A stretch of 64,000 nt of DNA from Microbacterium festucae (lineage in GTDB: Bacteria > Actinomycetota > Actinomycetes > Actinomycetales > Microbacteriaceae): contig NZ_JAOEFC010000001.1 in NCBI RefSeq assembly GCF_025421715.1, positions 620,001 to 684,000 of the forward strand, in the 5' to 3' direction. The notes beneath the pieces are model-generated. The model was not told where the DNA came from. It worked only from the letters and a program-made list of their open reading frames with translations, and made no database searches. The translations under genes and the position numbers were made by a program. Of the stretch, positions 19,549 to 26,910 are shown one piece after another. Each line of letters opens with the position of its first letter. The first letter of the stretch is position 1.

Positions 19549-19573
19549 GGCCCTTTGTCTTCAGAGGGCCTTT
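19549..19573 (+). terminator. Possible terminator after tRNA-Asp
   Basis: GGCCCT (19549-19554) pairs with AGGGCC (19565-19570) across a 10-nt loop and is followed by TTT. The stem is short, so some readthrough to tRNA-Phe is possible. Confidence 0.5.
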
Positions 19574-19604
19574 CGTCTACGACATGGCTCCTCGGATGCC
19601 ATGC

Positions 19605-19677
19605 GGCTCTGTAGCTCAGTTGGTAGAGCGCACGACTGAAAATCGTGAGGTCACGGGATCGACGCCCGTCGGAGCCA
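19605..19677 (+). tRNA. tRNA-Phe (GAA)
   Basis: 73 nt; acceptor GGCTCTG/CGGAGCC, anticodon loop CTGAAAA (anticodon GAA), D-arm AGCTCAGTTGGTAGAGC. The T-arm loop reads GGATCGACG, with ATCGA in place of the usual TTCGA. CCA is not encoded. Confidence 0.96.
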
Positions 19678-19704
19678 CACGGATGATCGTTACAGTCATC
19701 CCAG

Positions 19705-19739
19705 AAACCCTCGCCTAGCTTCTACATGGCGGGGGTTTT
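19705..19739 (+). terminator. Rho-independent terminator after tRNA-Phe
   Basis: AAACCCTCGCC pairs with GGCGGGGGTTT (one G-T pair) around a 12-nt loop and runs into TTTT. It closes the tRNA cluster. Confidence 0.8.
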
Positions 19740-19768
19740 GCTTTGCCCCGACGAGGCCGTTCCGAAAC

Positions 19769-19852
19769 GCCCTCGCCCCCGGTCGTTGAGCGAGCGCAGC
19801 GAGTCGAAACGCCCCCGCCCCCGGTCGTTGAGCGAGCGCAGCGAGTCGAAAC
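19769..19852. repeat. Two tandem 42-bp copies of GTTGAGCGAGCGCAGCGAG element
   Basis: Copies at 19769-19810 and 19811-19852 differ at one base. The core GGTCGTTGAGCGAGCGCAGC followed by GAGTCGAAAC is a short intergenic element that I recognise from many actinobacterial genomes; its function is unknown. The region 19740-20030 has no convincing gene. Confidence 0.75.
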
Positions 19853-20033
19853 GCCCCCCGCCTGCCGGCTCGCGGCGAGAAAGGCGTCGAGCGACGCCTC
19901 TATGGTCGTCAGGCGCGCGGCTCGCGTCCAGACGTACCTCTGAGCACGGATGCCCTCCCCGCGAGGGCCGGTCGTCCCCGCGCCCGGGGCGAACGACATC
20001 CCTCGCCTCTTCCGGCCACCGCGGCGCCGCGGT

Positions 20034-20039
20034 TAGGGT
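20034..20039 (+). promoter_or_regulatory. -10 hexamer TAGGGT, leaderless
   Basis: TAGGGT ends exactly six bases before the ATG at 20046. Confidence 0.5.
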
Positions 20040-20045
20040 CTCTGC

Positions 20046-20369
20046 ATGCCTGCAGCAGCAACCGACCGGAGGCCGCGCGTGATCGTCTTGGCTCCCGGAT
20101 GGTACGCGGGCGACCTCATGCCGGACACCTTCATCCTCACCGCGGAGCTCCGCGCGGCGCTGCGCGCATGGAACCGCACCTGGGAGCACGTGCTGGACCC
20201 CGTCACCGAGATCCGCTGGCCCACACGGCCCGATGGGCTCGAGTGGGCCGCCGAGGGAGAGCGCCTCGTCGCTGAGCTCCAGGCGCAGCTGGGTCCGGAG
20301 TATCGGGTCGTGCGCGGCTTCGACGCGTACGACCCCGACAGCCCGGCGTACGAGGGCGTGGCGCCCTAA
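20046..20369 (+). CDS. Hypothetical protein, 107 aa
   Basis: A small soluble protein with no signal peptide or membrane segment. It contains VIVLAPGWYAGDLMP, a Trp-rich middle (AWNRTWEHVLDP, IRWPTRPDGLEWAAEG) and a helix, then the end DAYDPDSPAYEG. I do not recognise the family. Codon use matches real genes in the window, and a TAGGGT hexamer six bases before the ATG suggests leaderless expression. Its last 4 bp overlap the end of the convergent DUF1905 gene. Confidence 0.6.
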   Translation: MPAAATDRRPRVIVLAPGWYAGDLMPDTFILTAELRAALRAWNRTWEHVLDPVTEIRWPTRPDGLEWAAEGERLVAELQAQLGPEYRVVRGFDAYDPDSPAYEGVAP

Positions 20370-20656
20370 CTCCGCCGCTGGGTGAGGTGCACGGTGACGG
20401 TGTCGCCGATGTCCTTGCCGAGCTTGCGGCGCATCGCCGCGTTGAGCGAGACCATGTGCCCGCCGGTGCCGGTGACCATCATCCCCACGTTCGGCATCGG
20501 GATGCCGTCGACGGTCAGGTCGACGCGCACCGCCCTCCCGGTGCCGAAGAAGTCGGCGGAGCCGGGCATCTCGACGCACGCCCATACCTCGCCTTTGACG
20601 TCCACTCCGATCGGAGCGGTGAAGGTGTGATCGAGCGGGGTCGGGTCGACGGGCAT
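20366..20656 (-). CDS. DUF1905 domain protein
   Basis: A 96-residue protein made almost entirely of one DUF1905 beta-barrel-like domain: FTAPIGVDVKGEVWACVEMPGS, VRVDLTVDGIPMPNVGMM, GGHMVSLNAAMRRKLGKDIGDTVTVHL. The family is widespread, often fused to YdeI/OmpD-type tails, with no proven role. The ATG at 20656 has AGGAGGAC two bases upstream of TC-ATG, a strong ribosome binding site. Downstream neighbour of the FUSC gene on the same strand (22 bp), perhaps co-transcribed. Confidence 0.88.
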   Translation of the reverse strand: MPVDPTPLDHTFTAPIGVDVKGEVWACVEMPGSADFFGTGRAVRVDLTVDGIPMPNVGMMVTGTGGHMVSLNAAMRRKLGKDIGDTVTVHLTQRRS

Positions 20657-20678
20657 GAGTCCTCCTGGGGTGATCCGG

Positions 20679-21713
20679 TCAGAGACGTGCGGGCGAGCGC
20701 CGCACCAGTCGCGTGAGGGCGGCGGGAAGGCCCCAGCCGAACAGCAACGCGAGTGCGACGCCGAGCAGCGTCTCGCCGACGCGCTCCTGAAAGCTGACAG
20801 CGGGCGACTGGCCCGGCTGGTGCATGATCATCGACAGCGCGAGGAAGGTCGTGAATCCGGGGGCGACGTACCAGCGGCTGCGCTGCGTGGCGGTCGCCGC
20901 GGCCAGCACGAGCATGCAGGCGGCGGCGATGGCCCACGGCTGCGGGGCGGCCAGCGCGAACAGCGCCGCCGCCAGGGCGCCGACGAGCACCGACAGGGCG
21001 CGCCCGATGCTGCGCGAGAACAGCAGCGAACGGTGCGGGCGCATCACGAGCAGGCAGGCGCCGGTGGCCCACCCGACGTGCTCCAGCCCCAGCGCGTAGC
21101 CGATGCCCGCGGCGAGCGCGCCGGCCGTGCCGAGCAGGATGCCGTAGGCCAGGGCCGCACGCCGCCCGAGCGGCGGCGGTGCGGGCGCGCTCTCGGGCTC
21201 GGGGTCTTCGGCCGGCCACAGCAGCGACACCAGCCAGGCATACACGGATGCCACGGCCATGACGCCGCCCAGGGCGAGGGCGGTGGCGACGTCGGAGATG
21301 CTCAGCCCGATGCCCACCAGCGGCAGGCCGAGGGCGAGCGCCATCGCCCCGAGCCGACCCGTGCGCGCGCCCAGAGCGGCGGCCGGGCCCAGCAGGAACA
21401 GGACGGCGACGGCCACGGCGGGCACCTGCGTCAGCAGCGCACCGGCGACGAGGCTCAGCCCCGCGCCGACGCCGACCACGACGACCGAGACGCGAGCGGA
21501 TCGCAACGGGGCGAGCCGGTTGATGGCGGCGGGAACCGTGCCCACGGCCACGGCCAGTCCGAATCCGGGCTGCCACAGCGCGACGACGGCGGCCGGCACG
21601 GCGAACACCACGCCCAGCCCGAACAGCCGCCACGACCACGCCATCCCGCCGGGCGTCGCCGCGACCCGAGGCCGATCGGCGGAGCGGTGCGCGACCTTCT
21701 CGACCTCCGGCAC
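20679..21713 (-). CDS. FUSC-family integral membrane protein
   Basis: A 344-residue membrane protein with two blocks of about five to six hydrophobic helices (about residues 25-165 and 195-330) separated by a Pro/Glu-rich linker (EDPEPESAPAPPP). The second block has the FUSC-like MRPHRSLLFSRSIGRALSVLVGAL. FUSC proteins include aromatic acid exporters and fusaric acid resistance proteins, but the substrate cannot be told. I chose the GTG at 21713 because GGAGGGG lies just upstream; a GTG at 21752 is less supported. Confidence 0.78.
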   Translation of the reverse strand: MPEVEKVAHRSADRPRVAATPGGMAWSWRLFGLGVVFAVPAAVVALWQPGFGLAVAVGTVPAAINRLAPLRSARVSVVVVGVGAGLSLVAGALLTQVPAVAVAVLFLLGPAAALGARTGRLGAMALALGLPLVGIGLSISDVATALALGGVMAVASVYAWLVSLLWPAEDPEPESAPAPPPLGRRAALAYGILLGTAGALAAGIGYALGLEHVGWATGACLLVMRPHRSLLFSRSIGRALSVLVGALAAALFALAAPQPWAIAAACMLVLAAATATQRSRWYVAPGFTTFLALSMIMHQPGQSPAVSFQERVGETLLGVALALLFGWGLPAALTRLVRRSPARL

Positions 21714-21791
21714 GGCGCCCCTCCCTCGGGACCCGGACGGCCCCCGCCTCACGGTAGCGGGACCGGCCGCGCCGCCGGAAGCCGCTCCGAC

Positions 21792-22517
21792 TCAGTGGTG
21801 ATGATCTCGGGCGTGATCGCCTGACCCGTCGTGACCCTCGTGACCGCTGTGGCCGCCGTCGTCGTCGTCGTCGTCGTCGTCGAGGATCATGCCGACCGAG
21901 GTCGCGCACGCGTCACCGCGCCACGCCTCGATACCCTCCCGCACCGCGAACGCGGCGATGACGAGCCCGGCGAGCGGGTCGGCCCACCACCAGCCGAAGG
22001 CGCTGTTGAGCACGAGTCCGATGAGCACCGCGGCCGAGAGGGAGGCGCACAGCAATGTCTGCCGCGCGTCGGCGACAGCCGTCGCCGATCCCAGCTCGGT
22101 GCCCGCGCGATGCTCCGCCCGCGAGAGGAAGGGCATGACCACGACGCTCACCGCGGTGAGCGCGATGCCGATCGGCGAGTGGTCGGCATCGACGCGCCCG
22201 ACCAGCGCCGACACCGAACTGACCGTGACGTAGACCGCGAGGCCGAAGAACGCGACGGCGATGACGCGGAGCGTGCCGCGCTCCCACCGCTCCGGCTCGC
22301 GGCGGGTGAACTGCCACGCGACGGCGGCCGCCGAGAGCACCTCCACGGTCGAGTCGAGCCCGAAGCCCACCAGCGCGGCCGACGATGCCGCCGCACCCGC
22401 CGCGATCGCGATGCCCGCCTCGACGATGTTGTAGACGATGGTCGCGGTGACGATCCAGCGGATGCGACGCTGCAGAACGCCGCGACGCTCGTGCACGCCG
22501 GGGGTCGCGGCGCTCAT
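21792..22517 (-). CDS. CDF-family cation efflux protein with Asp/His-rich tail
   Basis: A 241-residue cation diffusion facilitator with six hydrophobic segments (from IVTATIVYNIVEAGIAI to WWWADPLAGLVIAAFAV), a family feature being FGLDSTVEVLSA in segment 2. It lacks the usual C-terminal cytoplasmic domain and ends instead in eight aspartates followed by a Gly/His/Asp stretch (GGHSGHEGHDGSGDHARDHHH), a likely metal-binding tail. The ATG at 22517 overlaps the stop of the ArsR regulator by 4 nt, so regulator and exporter are co-expressed. Likely exports Cd, Zn or a similar divalent ion; the exact ion is inference from the regulator. Confidence 0.88.
   Translation of the reverse strand: MSAATPGVHERRGVLQRRIRWIVTATIVYNIVEAGIAIAAGAAASSAALVGFGLDSTVEVLSAAAVAWQFTRREPERWERGTLRVIAVAFFGLAVYVTVSSVSALVGRVDADHSPIGIALTAVSVVVMPFLSRAEHRAGTELGSATAVADARQTLLCASLSAAVLIGLVLNSAFGWWWADPLAGLVIAAFAVREGIEAWRGDACATSVGMILDDDDDDDDGGHSGHEGHDGSGDHARDHHH
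21858..21881. repeat. Trinucleotide run (GTC)n coding poly-Asp
   Basis: Eight consecutive GTC units on the plus strand encode the octa-aspartate in the CDF tail; a slippage-prone tract. Confidence 0.8.
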
Positions 22518-22852
22518 GCGCACCGGCAGGTGCTGCCCGTGCAGCAGTCGGGCTCGACGTGGAGCACCACGCGCAGCAGTGCGTCCAGCGCCGGCGCCAG
22601 GTGGGCGTCGGCCAGCCGGTAGGCCACCCGGCGTCCCTCCGGCACCGCCTCGACCAGGCCGCAGCCGCGCAGGCACGCCAGCTGGTTCGACATCACCTGA
22701 CGGGTCACCCCTATGGCATCGGCCAGATCCGACGGGTAGCCCGGCGCTGTGCGCAGGGCCAGGAGCACCGAGGCGCGGGTGGGATCGGACAGCGCATGGC
22801 CGAGCCGCGCGAGCGCTGCGGTATGGGTCGTCGAGGCGGTCATCGTCACCAT
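22514..22852 (-). CDS. ArsR/SmtB repressor, CmtR-like metal sensor
   Basis: A 112-residue winged-helix repressor. The recognition region is GYPSDLADAIGVTRQVMSNQLACLRGCGLV, with C60 and C64 in the ACLRGCG motif, the alpha-4 cysteine pair that binds Cd(II)/Pb(II) in mycobacterial CmtR. The C-terminus (PDCCTGSTCRCA) supplies four more cysteines at 103, 104, 109 and 111, where CmtR has one. So a soft-metal sensor controlling the coupled CDF exporter is well supported. The start is the ATG at 22852, seven bases after a TATCGT -10 hexamer (leaderless). Confidence 0.92.
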   Translation of the reverse strand: MVTMTASTTHTAALARLGHALSDPTRASVLLALRTAPGYPSDLADAIGVTRQVMSNQLACLRGCGLVEAVPEGRRVAYRLADAHLAPALDALLRVVLHVEPDCCTGSTCRCA

Positions 22853-22859
22853 GCCGACG

Positions 22860-22879
22860 ACGATACATGTTTTGCTGTA
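22860..22879 (-). promoter_or_regulatory. Promoter and likely operator of the ArsR-CDF operon
   Basis: On the minus strand the -10 hexamer TATCGT (22860-22865) ends seven bases before the ArsR ATG. Overlapping it is the imperfect inverted repeat TACAGCAAAACATGTA (22864-22879), AT-rich against its surroundings and placed where binding would block RNA polymerase. Assignment as the metal-regulated operator is inference. Confidence 0.5.
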
Positions 22880-22918
22880 CTGACGGCATCCGCGGATGCC
22901 GCGGGCACCCGCATCGCC

Positions 22919-23635
22919 TCACAGCAGCGCGCTGATGCCCTTCTGCAGCTGCAGCACGGCGATGACCAGCAGCAGCGCGGCGTTGAGCACGTTGGTGTGG
23001 GTGGCGACCCAGTCGCGCAGCCGGTCGAGGCTGGGCTGGGCGGCGGCGCCGCGCACCAGCACGTAGATCACCGGGATCGCGATCGGCAGCACCGAGACGA
23101 CCCAGAACACGGCCACGACCCCGACCAGCGGCGCGGTGTCGAGCCCGGCCAGGGTGAGATCGAGCGCGGCCAGCAGGGCGCACGAGGCGTCGACCGGGTT
23201 GAGCACGAAGATGCCGAGCCCGAGCGCCGCCGACCGTCCCGGGCGGAAGGTCGAGACCGTCTGCAGCCACCCCGGCAGCTGGGGCGCCGCGGCGACCACC
23301 GCCTGCGGGGTGGTCGCCACGGCCATCGCCTTCACGTGCGCGTGCCCCTTGCGGTACACCCAGACGGCGGCGCCCAGCAGGAACAGCGCGATCGCGATGC
23401 GCAGCAGATCCACCCACACCGGAGGCTTCTGCGGCGCCTGCACGTCGAGCGCCGCGAAGATCCACAGCCCGAGCAGCAGCACCGCGATGACGCCCGCCGC
23501 CCACCCGATGAGGAAGGCGACGCCGTTCACCCGGGCGAGCCGGGAGACGAGGATGGCCACGAGCGCCATGATCGCCAGCGGGCTCAGCACGATGCCGAGC
23601 GCGACGGGGATCAGCTGCAGGACGAGTTCGCCCAC
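22919..23635 (-). CDS. GAP-family membrane protein (Sap-like), copy 1
   Basis: A 238-residue polytopic protein with about six hydrophobic segments, beginning LIPVALGIVLSPLAIMALVAILVS and containing GLGIFVLNPVDASCALLAALDLTLAG, the hallmark of the GAP/Sap family. In mycobacteria such proteins (Gap, Sap) help move glycopeptidolipids and sulfolipid-1 to the surface; which molecule is handled here is unknown. Start GTG at 23635 with GAAGGAG upstream. Last gene of a five-gene operon that also contains a second GAP protein, DUF6325, SHOCT and SulP. Confidence 0.85.
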   Translation of the reverse strand: MGELVLQLIPVALGIVLSPLAIMALVAILVSRLARVNGVAFLIGWAAGVIAVLLLGLWIFAALDVQAPQKPPVWVDLLRIAIALFLLGAAVWVYRKGHAHVKAMAVATTPQAVVAAAPQLPGWLQTVSTFRPGRSAALGLGIFVLNPVDASCALLAALDLTLAGLDTAPLVGVVAVFWVVSVLPIAIPVIYVLVRGAAAQPSLDRLRDWVATHTNVLNAALLLVIAVLQLQKGISALL

Positions 23636-23670
23636 GACCTCTCCTTCGAGGTGACCTGCACCGGCAGGGC

Positions 23671-24006
23671 TTACGCCAGCAGGCGCGCCTTGGCGGTGTC
23701 GAACTCGGCCTGCGTGAGCGCGCCGGCCTCTTTCAGCGCTGCGAGCTTCTGCAGTTCGCCGACGAGATCGACGCCGGCCGCGGCGGGCGGCGGCCCCGCC
23801 TGGGCGACGGCCGACTGCGCGGCCGCGTTGACCTGGGCCTGCTGCTGCGCGGCCTCGTACTGCTCCTGCTCGTACTCGGCCTGCGCCTTGTTGCGACGGT
23901 GCTCCGCGATCCCGCCGCTGACGGCGGTGGCGGTGCCGGCGACGACGGCGGTGCGGGCGGCCAGACCCAGCAGCCCGGGGCGTCCGAACCTTCTGATGAG
24001 CGGCAT
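23671..24006 (-). CDS. SHOCT-domain protein
   Basis: A 111-residue protein: a short basic N-terminus and a weak hydrophobic helix (about 12-32), a Gln/Ala-rich coiled-coil stretch (about 38-70), and a C-terminal SHOCT domain (DLVGELQKLAALKEAGALTQAEFDTAKARLLA region, about 80-111). SHOCT modules are short helical pairs believed to mediate oligomerisation. The start ATG at 24006 has GGAGATCAGG upstream. Nine bp after DUF6325. Confidence 0.85.
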   Translation of the reverse strand: MPLIRRFGRPGLLGLAARTAVVAGTATAVSGGIAEHRRNKAQAEYEQEQYEAAQQQAQVNAAAQSAVAQAGPPPAAAGVDLVGELQKLAALKEAGALTQAEFDTAKARLLA

Positions 24007-24015
24007 CCTGATCTC

Positions 24016-24447
24016 CTACTCTGCGGCGGCGACGGCGTCGACGACGGCGTTGACGATGGGGGCGGGGATGCGCTCGGAGCGCAGCACGACGGCGCCGGCG
24101 GCATCCACGCTGCGCGCGAGGTCGCGCGCCCAGCTCAGTTCGAGGGCGACGAGCGCCGCCGACGACCCGGGCGGGATGAGCTCGGCGAACTCGGCGACGT
24201 CGTCGTCGGCGACGATGCCCGTCGCGCCCAGCTCGACACCGCCGAAGCCGTACTCCTCTGTCTCGTCCTCGATCTCGGTGACGGTGACCTCACCGCTGTC
24301 GGAGCGCGAGATGAGGATGAAGTCGAGCAGACGCACCAGACCGCCCTCGAGCAGGTCGGTGAGCGAGCGGATGACCTGGGGGTTGGGGCGGTCGCCCTCG
24401 AACCCCACCAGGTACAGCTCGACGGGACCGTAGGTGAACTGTGTCAT
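24016..24447 (-). CDS. DUF6325 family protein
   Basis: A 143-residue soluble protein with the family's opening YGPVELYLVGFEGDRP and repeated 'V..L..LLEGGLVRLLDFILISR' and 'PPGSSAALVALELSWARDLARSVDAAGAVVLRSERIPA' patterns. DUF6325 is found next to SHOCT genes across actinobacteria and has no known function; the alternation of beta strands and helices recalls DUF1269-like folds, which is inference. The ATG at 24447 follows GAAGGGAAG. Spacing to both neighbours is about 10 bp, so it is in the operon. Confidence 0.85.
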   Translation of the reverse strand: MTQFTYGPVELYLVGFEGDRPNPQVIRSLTDLLEGGLVRLLDFILISRSDSGEVTVTEIEDETEEYGFGGVELGATGIVADDDVAEFAELIPPGSSAALVALELSWARDLARSVDAAGAVVLRSERIPAPIVNAVVDAVAAAE

Positions 24448-24459
24448 GCGTCTTCCCTT

Positions 24460-25131
24460 CTAGAAGCTTCCGATGCCCTTGCCGATCATGGACACGCCGA
24501 TCACGAGCAGCAGCACGGTCATGATGACCGCGTTCTCCTTCTCGAGCCAGCCCCGCAGCCCGTCGAGGGGGCCGCGCAGCCGATCGGATGCCACGAGGTA
24601 GGCGATCACGGGGATGGCCACCGTGCACGCGGCGATCACCGTGAACACGGCGATCACCACGACGATCGCGCCCACGTCGAGGCCGGCGCCGCCGATGTCG
24701 ACACCGGCGCCTGCACCCATGAGCAGGTTCTTGGGGTTCAGCGCCGACAGCAGGAAGCCGAGGCCGAACGCGCCGAGGAAGGTGATCTTGTCGATCGCCT
24801 TCATCCAGGCGGGCAGCGCCGGCGCCTGGTCGCCGCGGGGCCGCCCGCGCCACTGCTTCAGCGCGAGCAGCAGCAGCAGGGCGCCGAGGATGAGCTGGAT
24901 CACGCCCTGCACCGGCTTGGACGCGTCGGGGTCGCCGCTGGGGAGCACCGACGACAGCAGCGTGAAGACCACGACGGCCGCGATGATGCCGAGCACCCAG
25001 CCCAGCAGGAACCCGACACTGGTCACGCGCGCCTTGGGCGAGAGCAGCATGAGGATCGCGGCGATGATCGGGATCGGGCTGATGGCGATGCCGAGCGCGA
25101 GCGGCAGCACCTCGCCGATGACTGCACCCAT
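24460..25131 (-). CDS. GAP-family membrane protein (Sap-like), copy 2
   Basis: A 223-residue polytopic protein paralogous to the one at 22919-23635: LPLALGIAISPIPIIAAILMLLSPKAR at the start and GAFGLGFLLSALNPKNLLMGAGAG in the middle match its GLGIFVLNPVD region. About six hydrophobic segments. Start ATG at 25131 with GAAGGAG upstream, only 2 bp after the SulP stop, so it is coupled to SulP. Having two GAP proteins flank SHOCT and DUF6325 suggests they act as a pair or heteromer; that is inference. Confidence 0.86.
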   Translation of the reverse strand: MGAVIGEVLPLALGIAISPIPIIAAILMLLSPKARVTSVGFLLGWVLGIIAAVVVFTLLSSVLPSGDPDASKPVQGVIQLILGALLLLLALKQWRGRPRGDQAPALPAWMKAIDKITFLGAFGLGFLLSALNPKNLLMGAGAGVDIGGAGLDVGAIVVVIAVFTVIAACTVAIPVIAYLVASDRLRGPLDGLRGWLEKENAVIMTVLLLVIGVSMIGKGIGSF

Positions 25132-25133
25132 GG

Positions 25134-26795
25134 TCAGTTCTCCTTCGGGGCGGGGTCGGTGGCCAGCGCGGTCAGCGCGGCGCGGTTGGTCGCGTACACC
25201 GGCTGCGCGTCGAGCAGCCCGAGGCGGCGCAGCCGCACGGCGGTGTCGGGTCGCACGCGGCTGAACCCGAGCGAGACGTGCTGCTCGTCGAGCCACGACT
25301 GCAGCGCCTCGAACGCCTCTGCGCCGGTGACGTCGACGTCGGTCACGGCCTCCATGTCGATGACCAGGTGCCGCACGGCGCCGGGCCCCGCGTGGGTGAC
25401 GGCATCCTTCGCCGCCTGCGAGAACACGTCGCCGTTGGCGAAGAAGAGGGGCGCGGCCAGGCGGATCACGATGACGCCGGGGGCGGTCGTGGTGCCTTCG
25501 GGCGCCTCGGTCAGCAGCGACTCGGCCGGATCGCCCGAGGCGGCGAGCACATCGATGGCGGGGTTGGCGGCCCGCTTGGCGAGGTTGATGAGCGCGAGCA
25601 CGAAAGCGACCACGATGCCGGCGATCGAGCCGACCAGCAGCGTCACGAGGAAGCAGACGACGCCGATCGCGAACTCGAACCGGTCTTTGCGCCACAGCTG
25701 GATGAAGTCACGCACGCCCAGGAGCGGGATGATGGCGACCGCCACGATCGCGCCGATCGCCGGCGAGGGGATGTCGGCCAGCAGCGCCGTTCCGAACATC
25801 ACCAGCAGCAGCGTGCCCACCGCCAGCACGAGCGAGGGCAGCTGGGTGCGCGAGCCCGCCTGGTCCATCGCGGCGGTGCGCGAGGTGGACGAGCCGACGG
25901 TGAAGCTCGCCGAGGCACCCGCGGCGATGTTGCTCACGCCGAACGCGAAGAGGTCGCGGTTGGGACGGGTGGGGTAGCCGCGCTTCTCGCCGTAGGAGCG
26001 CGAGACCAGCAGCCCTTCGGCCGTCGTGATCATCGTGAGGGCGATCGCCGAGGGCACCAGCGCCAGCCACATCGACCAGTCGAGCACCGGCCAGGTCAGC
26101 TGCGGGGGCCCTGCCGGCACCTCGCCGAGCACGTCGACACCGGCATCCTGCGCGTCGGTGACCACGACGACGACGGTGGCGACGATGAGCACCACCAGCG
26201 CCCACGGCACCACGGGCAGCACGCGGCGGCCGCCCAGCAGCACGGCCACCGCCGCGGCGGCGATGACGATCGACCATCCGCTGGCGGTGCCGAGGCCGGC
26301 CACCAGCCCGGCGACCTTGTCGACGAACTCGCCGCCCGAGTCGATCTTCACCCCGAGCATCTTCGCGACCTGGCTGACCATGATGTCCAGCGCCAGACCG
26401 CCGACGAACCCGACGAGGATCGGCTTGGAGAGGAAGTTGGCGAGGAAGCCGAGCCGGAACAGCGACAGCGCCAGGAACATCACGCCGACGATGATCGCCT
26501 GCGCCAGTGCGAGCGTGGCGTAGTCGGCGCTGCCGGCCACGGCCAACCCGCCGATCGACGAGGCGACGAGGGCGGCGGCGGCGGCATCCGGCGAGGCGAC
26601 CAGCTGACGCGACGAGACGGTGAGCGCGTAGACCACCGTGGGGAGGATGAGCGCATAGAGCCCCGCCGTGGCGGGCAGCCCGGCGATCTGGGCGTAGCCG
26701 ATGTTGAGCGGCACGGCGATCGCGAGCAGGGTGACCCCGGCCAGCAGCTCACGGGCGGCGTTGTGTGCGGTCAGGCCCGCCAACGGTCGCTGCAT
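25134..26795 (-). CDS. SulP-family anion transporter with STAS domain, copy 1
   Basis: A 553-residue transporter (sulfate, bicarbonate or similar anion). The sulfate-permease core is clear: AVPLNIGYAQIAGLPATAGLYALILP, SPDAAAAALVASS, GFVGGLALDIM, and GEKRGYPTRPNRDLFAFGVSNIAAG. The C-terminal STAS domain (about 450-545) has LVIDMEAVTDVDVTGAEAFEAL. The ATG at 26795 is preceded by a purine-rich stretch; a GTG three bases further up is an alternative. First gene of the five-gene operon leading to the two GAP proteins. The substrate cannot be read from sequence. Confidence 0.9.
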   Translation of the reverse strand: MQRPLAGLTAHNAARELLAGVTLLAIAVPLNIGYAQIAGLPATAGLYALILPTVVYALTVSSRQLVASPDAAAAALVASSIGGLAVAGSADYATLALAQAIIVGVMFLALSLFRLGFLANFLSKPILVGFVGGLALDIMVSQVAKMLGVKIDSGGEFVDKVAGLVAGLGTASGWSIVIAAAAVAVLLGGRRVLPVVPWALVVLIVATVVVVVTDAQDAGVDVLGEVPAGPPQLTWPVLDWSMWLALVPSAIALTMITTAEGLLVSRSYGEKRGYPTRPNRDLFAFGVSNIAAGASASFTVGSSTSRTAAMDQAGSRTQLPSLVLAVGTLLLVMFGTALLADIPSPAIGAIVAVAIIPLLGVRDFIQLWRKDRFEFAIGVVCFLVTLLVGSIAGIVVAFVLALINLAKRAANPAIDVLAASGDPAESLLTEAPEGTTTAPGVIVIRLAAPLFFANGDVFSQAAKDAVTHAGPGAVRHLVIDMEAVTDVDVTGAEAFEALQSWLDEQHVSLGFSRVRPDTAVRLRRLGLLDAQPVYATNRAALTALATDPAPKEN

Positions 26796-26898
26796 CACGC
26801 TCTTTCTCTCGCACTCACAGGTGGCGCCAGTCTGGCAGAGCCGCGCCCGCGCGCGCGACAGGTTGCCGCGGCGTGGCCGGAGGGCGCGGCGGGCGGGC

Positions 26899-26904
26899 TA
26901 GCGT
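26899..26904 (+). promoter_or_regulatory. -10 hexamer TAGCGT before FGE gene
   Basis: TAGCGT ends six bases before the ATG at 26911; typical leaderless spacing. Confidence 0.5.
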
Positions 26905-26910
26905 GAAGGC

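Noticed and set aside
19769..19852. Attachment site or prophage edge next to the tRNA cluster
   Set aside because: There is no integrase and no tRNA 3'-end duplication; the repeat is a common intergenic element.
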